DNA of 10,679 nucleotides from an uncultured Lachnospiraceae bacterium. GTDB taxonomy: Bacteria; Bacillota; Clostridia; Lachnospirales; Lachnospiraceae. A program made the position numbers and the translations under genes. Numbering within the stretch: the first letter of the stretch is position 1; each line of letters begins with the position of its first letter. The DNA lies in assembly GCA_947628025.1 (NCBI GenBank), contig CANQYH010000090.1, positions 1 to 10,679 on the forward strand, written 5' to 3'. The notes under the pieces were generated by a model that did no database searches, was not told where the DNA came from, and saw only the letters and a list, made by a program, of their open reading frames with translations. Shown piece by piece: positions 1 through 6,650 of this stretch.

Positions 1-1
1 C

Positions 2-652
2 CACAAGGCGGTGGACGTAGGGTTTGACCGCAGCATGATCGGGGCCTATGGACAGGACGACCGGGTCTGCGGTTATACGGCCCTGATGGCGGAGATCGAG
101 ACGGTGGACCCGCTCTACACGACGGTCACGGTGCTGACGGACAAGGAGGAGATCGGGTCCGAGACCAACACCGGCATGAACACTGCCTATTTTAAGGATT
201 ATGTGGCCGCGCTGGCCGAGAGGGAGGGCGCTCCGCTGCGGGAGGTATTCCGGAATTCCAAATGCCTTTCCGCCGATGTGAACGCGGCGCTTGACCCCAC
301 GTTCCCGCAGGTATCGGAGCCGAGGAACACCTGCTATCTGAATAAGGGCTGTGTACTGACCAAATACACCGGCTCTCGGGGCAAAAGCGGAGCCAACGAC
401 GCCCACGCCGAGTACATGGCCGAGGTCATCGGGATCATGGAGGAGGCAGGCGTCTACTGGCAGATCGGCGAGATCGGGGCCGTGGACGCGGGCGGCGGCG
501 GGACCATTGCCAAATTCGTGGCGGGCCTGAACATCGACGTGGTGGACCTGGGCGTGCCGGTCCTGTCCATGCACGCGCCCTTTGAACTGTCCTCCAAGCT
601 GGACGTTTACAATACATACAAGGCGTTCAAGGCGTTTTACGCGGTGCGGTGA
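2..652 (+). CDS. M18 family aminopeptidase, 5'-truncated
   Basis: This is the C-terminal part of a zinc-dependent cytosolic aminopeptidase of family M18 (aspartyl aminopeptidase/aminopeptidase I type), which removes N-terminal residues from peptides. The reading frame is open from base 2, so the gene begins before the window. About 216 residues of a protein that is usually 430-470 long are visible. Family hallmarks in order are a metal-ligand Asp in GQDDRVC (about 53-73), the catalytic and ligand glutamates in TDKEEIGS (about 137-160), a SADVNAALDP segment, a glycine-rich VDAGGGGT segment, and the ligand His in LSMHAPFE (His codon 572-574). It ends with TGA at 650-652. No clear terminator follows; the next 205 bases carry the promoter of the next gene. 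Family assignment is firm; substrate preference is not decidable. Confidence 0.9.
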   Translation, partial: HKAVDVGFDRSMIGAYGQDDRVCGYTALMAEIETVDPLYTTVTVLTDKEEIGSETNTGMNTAYFKDYVAALAEREGAPLREVFRNSKCLSADVNAALDPTFPQVSEPRNTCYLNKGCVLTKYTGSRGKSGANDAHAEYMAEVIGIMEEAGVYWQIGEIGAVDAGGGGTIAKFVAGLNIDVVDLGVPVLSMHAPFELSSKLDVYNTYKAFKAFYAVR

Positions 653-715
653 GCCCGGCACGGGAGATGCGTCCGGTCCGCCGCTGTGAAAATTTTGTGA
701 AATCGTTTAAAATGC

Positions 716-744
716 TTTCCTTTGCAAAATCGCTGTGCTATAAT
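716..744 (+). promoter_or_regulatory. sigma-A type extended -10 promoter for the foldase lipoprotein gene
   Basis: A perfect -10 box TATAAT lies at 739-744, preceded by TGC (736-738), an extended -10 signature. A weak -35 (TTTCCT, 716-721) sits 17 bases upstream. The sequence before it (about 687-712) is rich in A and T runs, as in an UP element. It would start transcription near 751, giving a leader of roughly 105 bases before the ATG at 858. Within that leader CCTGTT and AACAGG could pair around 760-786, but I see no recognisable riboswitch. Confidence 0.7.
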
Positions 745-857
745 ATAAAAACGTATTACCTGTTGTCAGTCATCGTTTTGAACAGGGGAAACGCATCGCG
801 CCGGCTTTCACGGTCGAGAGAGTTTTGATCAATTTATAGAAAGAAAAGGGAAGAGAC

Positions 858-1877
858 ATGAAAAAATTTATCAGTATCTTGTTGTGCGGCCTGCTGGCGG
901 CGTCGGTTGTGACCGGCTGTTCGAAAAAAGAGGATTCTTCGAAGAACGGCAATAGCGTGACGCTGGGCGAGTATAAGGGCATCCAGTATACGCCCATGGA
1001 CACGACGGTGACGGACGAGCAGGTAGAGACGCAGATCCAGTCGCTGCTGGACGCGAATCCGACGATCACCGCGGTAGACAGACCTGCGCAGAACGGAGAT
1101 ATCGTAAATATCGACTATACGGGACTGAAAGACGGCGTCGCTTTTGACGGCGGCAGCGCGACGGGCACAGACCTGACGCTGGGGTCGGGCCGGTTCATCG
1201 ACGGATTCGAAGATGGACTGATCGGAGCCTCCGCCGGGGACGAGGTCAGCCTGAATCTGACGTTCCCGGAGGATTACTCCAATGAAGATCTGAGCGGCCA
1301 GGCGGTCGTTTTTGAGGTGAAAGTCAATGAAGTGAAAGAGTCTACGCCCGCCGTACTGAACGAGGAATTTGTGACCAGTTATACGGAATATCTGTCGGTG
1401 GACGAGCTGCGGACGGCGACCAGGACGAATCTGGAGGAGGCGGCCCAGAGCCAGGCCCAGAGCCAGAAAGAGTATGACGTCTTTATGGCGATCATGGACA
1501 ATTCCACGGTGACGGTAACCGACGAGGCGGTGCAGGAGTATTATGACGAGATGTACACCACATACGAGCAGCAGGCGGCGGCGTTTGGGATGGATCTGGA
1601 GACCATGGTCGGATATTTCGGCATGACGCTGGAGCAGTTCCAGGAGGAGCTGAAAGCGGAAGCGAAGACGGCGACGGAGCAGAACGCGGTGATTGAGGCC
1701 ATTGCCGCGGCGGAGGGTTTCACGGTCACAGACGAGGAGCGCCAGGCCCTGGCTGACGAGTTCGGCTATGAGAGCGTGGAAGCAATGATCGAGGACGCCG
1801 GAGAGCATACGGTCGATCTTTATATCCTGCGTGAAAAAGTATTGGAGTTCGTGACGGAGAACGCGGTAGCGGTCTGA
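858..1877 (+). CDS. trigger-factor-like FKBP peptidyl-prolyl isomerase lipoprotein
   Basis: Predicted extracytoplasmic folding factor anchored to the membrane as a lipoprotein. Residues 1-20 form a signal peptide (KK, hydrophobic core) with lipobox VTGC, lipidated Cys21. Residues about 78-160 are an FKBP-type prolyl isomerase domain resembling that of trigger factor (GDIVNIDYTG, FDGGSA, GSGRFIDGFEDGLIGA, LTFPEDY). Residues about 163-335 resemble the helical C-terminal chaperone domain of trigger factor. The N-terminal ribosome-binding domain of true trigger factor is absent and replaced by the lipoprotein signal, so the likely role is folding secreted proteins at the cell surface, comparable in role to PrsA. 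The start is supported by a GGGAAGAG ribosome site at 848-855. The protein is 339 residues and strongly acidic. It appears monocistronic: promoter before, terminator after. Confidence 0.88.
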   Translation: MKKFISILLCGLLAASVVTGCSKKEDSSKNGNSVTLGEYKGIQYTPMDTTVTDEQVETQIQSLLDANPTITAVDRPAQNGDIVNIDYTGLKDGVAFDGGSATGTDLTLGSGRFIDGFEDGLIGASAGDEVSLNLTFPEDYSNEDLSGQAVVFEVKVNEVKESTPAVLNEEFVTSYTEYLSVDELRTATRTNLEEAAQSQAQSQKEYDVFMAIMDNSTVTVTDEAVQEYYDEMYTTYEQQAAAFGMDLETMVGYFGMTLEQFQEELKAEAKTATEQNAVIEAIAAAEGFTVTDEERQALADEFGYESVEAMIEDAGEHTVDLYILREKVLEFVTENAVAV

Positions 1878-1942
1878 TCGGACGGATTTTAGACCGTACC
1901 GGCCGGGAGACGGGGCCGGACGGTGAAAAGATTGCGGAATTG

Positions 1943-1977
1943 CGCGCACCGCGCCTGGATGGTACGGTGCGCGTTTT
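1943..1977 (+). terminator. rho-independent terminator after the foldase gene
   Basis: CGCGCACCG (1943-1951) pairs perfectly with CGGTGCGCG (1965-1973), a 9-bp GC-rich stem with a 13-base loop that can itself add a GCC/GGT pairing. It is followed by TTTT at 1974-1977. The U tract is short but the stem is strong and lies 65 bases after the stop codon. Confidence 0.75.
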
Positions 1978-2029
1978 GCTATGGAGAGCGAACGTTTAGA
2001 TCATTCGGAAATGTGGGAGAAATAGAAAT

Positions 2030-2788
2030 ATGCACCGTCAGACTTATTTTCGGGGGATGCAGGAAGGCATCCCGGTAGCGCTGGGATATTTTGTGGTGTC
2101 GATGACCATCGGGATCGCAGCCAGGGGAGCGCATCTGACCCCGGCCCAGGCCACGGTTATGTCGCTGACCAACCTGACCAGCGCGGGACAGTTCGCCTCG
2201 TTCGCGGTGATCGCGGCCGGGGCCCCTTATCTGGAGATGCTGGTTTCGCAGGCGGTCATCAACCTGCGGTATTGCCTGATGTCCTGCGCCCTGTCGCAGA
2301 AAGTAGATCCGAAGATGCCGTTTTACCACCGGCTGATCATGGCCTTTGGGATCACGGATGAGATCTTCGGCCTGTCCATTTCGCAGAAAGGGAAGTTGGA
2401 TCCCTGGTATACATACGGGTGCATGAGCGTGGCGATCCCCGGCTGGACGCTGGGGACGCTTTTGGGCATCCTTTCTACGGGTATTTTGCCGGCGTCCCTG
2501 CTGAATGCGATGAATATGGCGCTTTACGGGATGTTCATCGCGATCTTTATGCCGGCGGCGCGGGAGAATAAGATCCTGCTGCCGATCATTTTTCTGTCCA
2601 TGGCGGCCAGCGCTGTCTTCCATCTGTTGCCGGTGTTTGATTTCATTTCATCCGGCATGAAGATCATCATCCTGACGCTGGCGATCTCGCTGGCGGCGGC
2701 CGTGCTGTTCCCGGTGGCGGAGGAGGCCGGGGATACGGAGCCGGACGGCGGTCAGGGCCCGGAGGAGAGGGGGAAAGGCCGGTCATGA
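2030..2788 (+). CDS. azlC: AzlC family branched-chain amino acid export permease, large subunit
   Basis: Integral membrane protein of the AzlC/YgaZ (LIV-E) family, which with the small AzlD/YgaH subunit exports branched-chain amino acids and analogues such as azaleucine. The 252-residue sequence has the family pattern: an N-terminal GIPVALGYF segment, the SLTNLTSAGQFAS stretch, INLRYCLMSCALSQ, FGITDEIFGLS, and several further hydrophobic spans to about residue 227. The last 22 residues are hydrophilic (EEAGDTEPDGGQGPEERG) and their codons include the ribosome site of azlD, so the tail may be only a by-product of the overlap. A GGGAGA ribosome site lies 10 bases before the ATG. The upstream terminator separates it from the foldase gene; I could not define its promoter. 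Confidence 0.93.
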   Translation: MHRQTYFRGMQEGIPVALGYFVVSMTIGIAARGAHLTPAQATVMSLTNLTSAGQFASFAVIAAGAPYLEMLVSQAVINLRYCLMSCALSQKVDPKMPFYHRLIMAFGITDEIFGLSISQKGKLDPWYTYGCMSVAIPGWTLGTLLGILSTGILPASLLNAMNMALYGMFIAIFMPAARENKILLPIIFLSMAASAVFHLLPVFDFISSGMKIIILTLAISLAAAVLFPVAEEAGDTEPDGGQGPEERGKGRS

Positions 2789-3081
2789 GAAATTATATGT
2801 ATATCTTGGTGATGGCGGTGACCACCTATCTGATCCGCGTGATCCCGCTGACGCTTTTTCGCAAAGAGATCACCAACCGGACGTTCCGTTCGTTCCTTAC
2901 CTATGTGCCGTATGTGACGTTGGCGGTGATGACGTTTCCGGCGATCCTGGAGATCACGGAGGAGACCTGGATCGCCTGGGTGGGATTTGTGGCGGCGATG
3001 ATATTGGCGTATAACCGGGTCAGTTTGTTTGTGGTATCGTTAGGGTGCTGCGCGCTGGTGTTTGCGCTGCAGCTTTTGTGA
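2785..3081 (+). CDS. azlD: AzlD family branched-chain amino acid export protein, small subunit
   Basis: Small membrane partner of AzlC, 98 residues with about four hydrophobic spans, the usual AzlD size. Recognisable family features are the N-terminal TYLIRVIPLTLFRK segment, the RSFLTYVPYVTLAVMTFPAIL segment and a C-terminal hydrophobic span. It overlaps azlC by ATGA (2785-2788), indicating translational coupling. A purine-rich GGAGGAGAGGGGG stretch at 2761-2773 inside azlC serves as the ribosome site. The gene ends at TGA 3079-3081, and the coding end contributes to an inverted repeat (3071-3120). Confidence 0.92.
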   Translation: MRNYMYILVMAVTTYLIRVIPLTLFRKEITNRTFRSFLTYVPYVTLAVMTFPAILEITEETWIAWVGFVAAMILAYNRVSLFVVSLGCCALVFALQLL

Positions 3082-3120
3082 GGAAACGGTAAGTCAAATG
3101 CGATCTTCTGCGCAAAAGCT
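3071..3120 (+). repeat. inverted repeat at the end of azlD, possible weak terminator
   Basis: AGCTTTTGTG (3071-3080) can pair with CGCAAAAGCT (3111-3120): 10 bp including one G-T pair, with a 30-base loop. A T-rich but interrupted stretch (3130-3150) follows. It could end or attenuate azlCD transcription, but the long loop and the lack of a clean T run make this uncertain. Confidence 0.35.
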
Positions 3121-3192
3121 TAGAAAAGGTTTTCTTTTGGTTAGTGATTTTTGATAACGAGTCTAAATGATCTATGACAGGAGGGTACGAAG

Positions 3193-4191
3193 ATGAAAGT
3201 CGGTATCATCGGAGCGGGCGGTATCGCGCAGACGATGGCGCGGACTCTGGAGCGGATGGACGGCATGGAGCGGTACGCGATCGCGTCCAGGGATCCGGAA
3301 AAGGCGAAAGCGTTTGCGGAGCGGTTCGGTTTTGCGAAAGCCTACGGTTCTTACGAAGAAATGGTGCGGGATCCGGAGGTGGAGCTTGTCTATGTGGCCA
3401 CGCCCCATTCCCATCATTACGAGCACGCGAAGCTGGCCCTGGAGCACGGCAGGCATGTGCTTTGTGAGAAAGCGTTTACGGTCAATGAAAAACAGGCCGC
3501 GGAGATCTGCGCGCTGGCCCGGGAGAAAGGCCTTTTGCTGGCGGAAGCGATCTGGCCCCGCTATATGCCCATGGGCAGAACGCTGAAAGAAGTGCTGGAG
3601 AGCGGCATCGTCGGAAAGCCGCATATGCTGACGGCGGATCTGTCGTATCCGATCAGCCAGGTGGAACGGATCCGGCGGCCCGAGCTGGCGGGCGGCGCAT
3701 TGCTGGATCTGGGGGTCTATACGCTGACCTTTGCGTCCATGGCGTTTGGCGACGATGTGAAAGAGATCTCCGGCCATGCGGCGCTGGGCGAGACCGGCGT
3801 GGACATGCAGCACAGCATTACGCTGACGTACCGGGACGGACGGATGGCCGTCCTCACCAGCAGCGCGCTGGGACTCAGCGACCGGCGCGGCGTCATTTAT
3901 TGTGAAAATGGATTCGTGGAAGTGGAAAATATCAATAATCCCGAAATGATCCGCGTATATGACGGGAACCGCCGCGTGATCGCGTCCTATCAGCCGCCGG
4001 AAACGCAGATCAACGGCTACGAGTATGAGGTGGAGGCCTGCGCGGAAGCGATCCGGGAGGGCTGGAGCGAGTGCCCGGCCATGCCGCACGCGGAGACGCT
4101 GCGGATCATGGGCTGGATGGACGAGCTGCGGCGGCAATGGGGGATCGTGTACCCGATGGAGCGGGGCGGAAACGGTTCGCAAGCCGGATGA
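3193..4191 (+). CDS. Gfo/Idh/MocA family NAD(P)-dependent oxidoreductase
   Basis: Cytosolic dehydrogenase of the Gfo/Idh/MocA superfamily, 332 residues. A Rossmann fold opens the protein (GAGGIA, residues 7-12) and continues through ATPHSHHYEHA to the conserved E92-K93 of CEKAFTV, where Lys93 is the expected catalytic lysine (the usual EKP is EKA). The C-terminal domain carries GGALLDLGVYTL (168-179), with Asp172 and Tyr176 in place of the Asp/His pair of many members. This Tyr form and the ending MPHAETLRIMGWMDELRRQWG are typical of the trans-1,2-dihydrodiol or D-xylose dehydrogenase-like branch. The substrate is probably a sugar or polyol but is not decidable here. The start is fixed by AGGAGGG at 3179-3185, 7 bases before the ATG. 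The last ten residues (ERGGNGSQAG) go beyond the family end and lead into the odd stretch described next. Confidence 0.9.
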   Translation: MKVGIIGAGGIAQTMARTLERMDGMERYAIASRDPEKAKAFAERFGFAKAYGSYEEMVRDPEVELVYVATPHSHHYEHAKLALEHGRHVLCEKAFTVNEKQAAEICALAREKGLLLAEAIWPRYMPMGRTLKEVLESGIVGKPHMLTADLSYPISQVERIRRPELAGGALLDLGVYTLTFASMAFGDDVKEISGHAALGETGVDMQHSITLTYRDGRMAVLTSSALGLSDRRGVIYCENGFVEVENINNPEMIRVYDGNRRVIASYQPPETQINGYEYEVEACAEAIREGWSECPAMPHAETLRIMGWMDELRRQWGIVYPMERGGNGSQAG

Positions 4192-4419
4192 GGCCGTTCT
4201 GGTAAACGAACAGCTGTGTGTGATCCTGGAGATGGCGAACGATCTGGCAAGCGGCTGTCCGAATGAAAAAAAAGAGAAACGGCACTGCTTTGGCGCGGCA
4301 AGGACGCGGAGGGCAGGTACCGGGAACTTGCAGCGGAAAAGACGGAGGCACAGACGGGCGGACCCTTTTGGGCGATGAAAGAGCAAATGGCCGGGGATCT
4401 TTTGACGGACGGAGGATAG
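4192..4419 (+). pseudogene. possible frameshifted small coding sequence, unknown function
   Basis: No intact gene fills this 232-base gap, but two adjoining frames read like protein. One is open from before 4192 (VLVNEQLCVILEMANDLA, then SGCPNEK). The other runs from the A8 run at 4266-4273 to TAG at 4417-4419 (KRETALLWRGKDAEGRYREL, then EAQTGGPFWAMKEQMAGDLL). A single -1 shift within the A8 run joins them into one continuous hydrophilic segment of roughly 75 residues. No convincing start codon with a ribosome site is seen. It may be a decayed gene, a homopolymer sequencing error, or chance. I do not recognise a family. Confidence 0.3.
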
Positions 4420-4423
4420 AAAG

Positions 4424-4816
4424 ATGGCGAATGTTTTGATAATCATAATATTGCTGTTGGTGGGGGTATGGTGTTCTCTACTGTCTGCTATGCTGGAGAC
4501 ACTTTATCTGAAATTGTACGGATACCGTGACTGGAAAGAAAGAAAACTTATTGTTGTGGCTAATTTTGAAGTATATTTGCTTCATATAGTGGTTTTTTGT
4601 TCGGAAGCGATTGCTGTAATGAGCGGAGGGCTTGCTTTGCTGTTTGCTGTGGCGGCAGCGCTGGCCGCGATGTTTTTGAAAGGGAGATATTATCGGAAGT
4701 ACTCAAAAGGAATTGACGATCCGCTGCGGTTTGCGCTGCTGTCGAGCACATTTTCTTCCTGTGCGAGCCTGCTGATTAATTTCTGGCTGCTTTGGAAGAT
4801 GAATATTGTGATCTAA
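4424..4816 (+). CDS. uncharacterised four-span membrane protein A
   Basis: A 130-residue hydrophobic protein with about four predicted membrane spans (roughly 4-22, 41-62, 66-87, 105-126). Function unknown. It is clearly homologous to the protein at 6248-6604: shared features are LETLYLKLYGYR (LEEAYAYLYGYR in the partner), a central RYYRKYS-x4-DPLRFALL segment (RCYRRFS-x4-RPFQFSLL) and SLLIN near the C-terminus. From memory, proteins of this shape (NLLTNP after span 1, a Glu-rich span, then SLLANxxSxxxG) are widespread and uncharacterised in Firmicutes. Here the TNP motif is missing (VVANFEVYLLH), so this copy has diverged. GGAGGA at 4411-4416 is the ribosome site. The gene is visibly richer in A+T than its neighbours. 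It is followed after 42 bases by small gene B. Confidence 0.8.
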   Translation: MANVLIIIILLLVGVWCSLLSAMLETLYLKLYGYRDWKERKLIVVANFEVYLLHIVVFCSEAIAVMSGGLALLFAVAAALAAMFLKGRYYRKYSKGIDDPLRFALLSSTFSSCASLLINFWLLWKMNIVI

Positions 4817-4858
4817 GCGGGAGAGAGTCCGTGAACAAAAAATCGATAGGAGGGAAGC

Positions 4859-5074
4859 ATGATGAAAAGGAAAATTTTGGTTTTGGGAATAGCGGTGCTG
4901 CTGGCCTTGACGGCGGTGATGAACGCCTGGGCGGATATAATAGCGTATCCACTCAGCGAGGAGATTGAAATCTCTTTAAAAGTGCATACATGGATTTACT
5001 TGTTGATCGCAGCGGTAATCGTGGTCACGGTTGTGCTGGCTCTGCGGCACAAGAAGAATACAAAAGATCAATGA
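4859..5074 (+). CDS. small signal-peptide, single-anchor membrane protein B
   Basis: A 71-residue protein of unknown function. Residues 1-25 look like a cleavable signal peptide ending AWA before Asp26. An exposed segment of about 18 residues (DIIAYPLSEEIEISLKVH) follows, then a single membrane span (about 45-62) and a basic tail (RHKKNTKDQ). The mature product would be a tiny type I membrane protein with its short N-terminal part outside. It has the same architecture as the product of 6651-6839 and, like it, follows an A-type membrane protein gene. AGGAGGG (4848-4854) precedes two adjacent ATGs. The second (4862) has the more usual 7-base spacing and may be the true start, which would remove one residue. 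Confidence 0.8.
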   Translation: MMKRKILVLGIAVLLALTAVMNAWADIIAYPLSEEIEISLKVHTWIYLLIAAVIVVTVVLALRHKKNTKDQ

Positions 5075-5114
5075 GAACGGCGGCGAAACCGGCCGCGGTG
5101 GACCGGCCGGCGGA

Positions 5115-5128
5115 TGATACGGGTATCA
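5115..5128 (+). promoter_or_regulatory. perfect palindrome just before the MFS start
   Basis: TGATACGGGTATCA is a perfect 6-bp inverted repeat with a 2-base centre. Its 3' end abuts the likely ribosome site AAGGAT (128 of the repeat is shared with 5128-5133) of the transporter gene at 5142. It could be a repressor operator or, in RNA, a small structure limiting access to the ribosome site; the 2-base centre would force an opened loop. A second inverted repeat, CCGGCC/GGCCGG (5089-5094 and 5105-5110), lies just upstream without a T tract. Confidence 0.3.
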
Positions 5129-5141
5129 AGGATGGTGAAAA

Positions 5142-6260
5142 ATGATGGGTGAGAATCGATCGGCCGGCGGGGCGGAATACCGTTCGGGCGCGCTGTATGC
5201 GGCGGCCCATTTCTGGGTGGATCTAAGCTGCGCTTATCTGATCCTGCGTTTTTGCGCGGAGCTGCCGGGATTTGCCGGGTGTATTCTGCTGTATAATTTC
5301 TGCGCGTTTGCCGGGCAGATGCCGCTGGGGATGCTGGCGGATTCGTGGAACCGAAACGGTCTGACGGCCGCGATGGGCTGTGTGCTGGTGGCGGGCGCGC
5401 TGCTGGCTCTGGCCGCTTTTTCCGCGCTGTCCGGTCAGACTGCCGGGGGGACGTTTGGGCAGGCGGCCGGGATCGTGAGCATGACGGCGGCGGTGACCGC
5501 AGGAACCGGCAACGCCCTGTTCCACATCGGCGGCGGTCTGGAAGCGATGAACGCGGGCGGTGAAAAAGCGTCGGCCCTGGGCGTTTTTGTAGCGCCGGGA
5601 GCGGTGGGCCTGTATATCGGAAGAAAGCTGAGCGGGAGCGCGTTTCCGGCGACGGTGCTGGTAGCGGCCGGACTTTTTCTGCTGGCAGCCGGGATCTGGA
5701 CTGGCAGCCGGAAGCGGTACGGGGCCGGTATGCGGACCGGAAATAGCGGGTTTGATCTGAAAACGGAAGCCGGGTGGCTGCCGTTTGTGCCGCTGTTTCT
5801 GGTGGTGGTGCTGCGGTCCTATATGGGAATGTACCAGGATTTCCCGTGGAAAGGGAACGGCGTCTGGGGCGTCGTTTTGGTATTGGCGCTGGCTTTGGGC
5901 AAGGCGGCCGGCGGATTCCTGATGGACCGTCTGGGGCCGGGGCGGGCCTCGGTGCTTTCGCTGGGTCTGGCGGCGGCCTGCTATCTGGGCAGCGGGATCC
6001 CGGTGGTCGGGGTCTGCGCGGTGTTTTTGTTTAATATGACGATGCCGGTGACATTGTGGGCTGCGTCGCGGCAGATGACCGGGGCGAAAGGATTTACGTT
6101 CGGACTGTTGACGTTTGCACTGTTTATCGGTTTTGTGCCTTACTATCTGGGATACGGAAGCCTGCTGTCCAATCCGGCTTCCTACGCGGGAGCGGCGGCG
6201 CTTTCCATGATTCTTTTGATGGCGGCGTTTCAGTTGAGGACCGGTTCATGGCGGGGATAA
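5142..6260 (+). CDS. MFS-type transporter, substrate unknown
   Basis: A 372-residue polytopic membrane protein with roughly 11-12 hydrophobic spans and a hydrophilic central loop around residues 186-206 (GSRKRYGAGMRTGNSGFD), the layout of a major facilitator. The segment after span 2 (GQMPLGMLADSWNR) resembles the MFS cytoplasmic motif A, and GNALFHIGGG (about 125-134) resembles the FHPE segment of fosmidomycin-resistance-type efflux proteins. The second half has a similar loop (GGFLMDRLGPGRAS). I infer secondary transport, probably efflux, without a substrate. Start: AAGGAT at 5128-5133 precedes ATGATG at 5142; either ATG is possible. The 3' end overlaps the A' gene by 13 bases, indicating coupling. 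It sits between two copies of the A/B small-membrane-protein module. Confidence 0.78.
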   Translation: MMGENRSAGGAEYRSGALYAAAHFWVDLSCAYLILRFCAELPGFAGCILLYNFCAFAGQMPLGMLADSWNRNGLTAAMGCVLVAGALLALAAFSALSGQTAGGTFGQAAGIVSMTAAVTAGTGNALFHIGGGLEAMNAGGEKASALGVFVAPGAVGLYIGRKLSGSAFPATVLVAAGLFLLAAGIWTGSRKRYGAGMRTGNSGFDLKTEAGWLPFVPLFLVVVLRSYMGMYQDFPWKGNGVWGVVLVLALALGKAAGGFLMDRLGPGRASVLSLGLAAACYLGSGIPVVGVCAVFLFNMTMPVTLWAASRQMTGAKGFTFGLLTFALFIGFVPYYLGYGSLLSNPASYAGAAALSMILLMAAFQLRTGSWRG

Positions 6261-6604
6261 TGGCGGTCTCTCTGGCGTTGACGGTCCTGCTGGAGGAGGC
6301 GTACGCGTATTTGTACGGATACCGGGCCCGGCGGGAGCGGATCCTGGTCTGCCTGGTCAACTGCCTGACGAATCCGCCGGTGGTCGCCCTGTATTATGCT
6401 GCGAGATCCCTGCTGGCGGCCGCCGGATGGTCCGGACTGTGGCTGGTCTTTACGGTTCCGGTGCTGGAAAGTCTGGCGGTGATCGTCGAATGGCGGTGTT
6501 ACCGGCGTTTTTCGTCGGAGATAGAACGTCCGTTTCAGTTTTCATTGCTGGCGAATGTGTTTTCCTACGGTACGGGATTGCTGATCAATCTTTTGGCCGG
6601 GTGA
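6248..6604 (+). CDS. uncharacterised four-span membrane protein A' (paralogue of A)
   Basis: A 118-residue protein with about four membrane spans, function unknown, homologous to the product of 4424-4816 but with the fuller set of motifs: LLEEAYAYLYGYRARRER, LVNCLTNPPVVALYY, VIVEWRCYRRF, FSLLANVFSYGTGLLIN. Conserved Glu in spans 1 and 3, Arg-rich inside loops and the TNP motif suggest a functional membrane site rather than a simple anchor. Start choice: ATG 6248 has GAGGA (6236-6240) 7 bases upstream and overlaps the transporter stop. ATG 6260, which forms a TAATG junction with the transporter stop, is an alternative that would remove four residues. The longer upstream extension of this frame lies inside the transporter gene and is not used. 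It is followed by small gene B'. Confidence 0.8.
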   Translation: MAGIMAVSLALTVLLEEAYAYLYGYRARRERILVCLVNCLTNPPVVALYYAARSLLAAAGWSGLWLVFTVPVLESLAVIVEWRCYRRFSSEIERPFQFSLLANVFSYGTGLLINLLAG

Positions 6605-6650
6605 GACTGCGAAGAGACGAATGAAAATAAGGGAAGGAGGGCGCGGAGAA

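Noticed and set aside
834..1949. Long minus-strand open frame opposite the foldase gene
   Set aside because: Its translation is Arg/His/Leu-rich with no recognisable motif, and the plus strand has a clear lipoprotein gene with promoter and ribosome site. It is a shadow of a GC-rich gene.
3138..3167. Promoter for the dehydrogenase (TTGGTT and TCTAAA, 18-base spacing)
   Set aside because: Both boxes are weak matches in an AT-rich spacer, so it is not listed as a feature.
3172..4446. Long minus-strand open frame opposite the dehydrogenase
   Set aside because: The plus-strand frame has all Gfo/Idh/MocA motifs and a perfect ribosome site. The minus frame has no family features.
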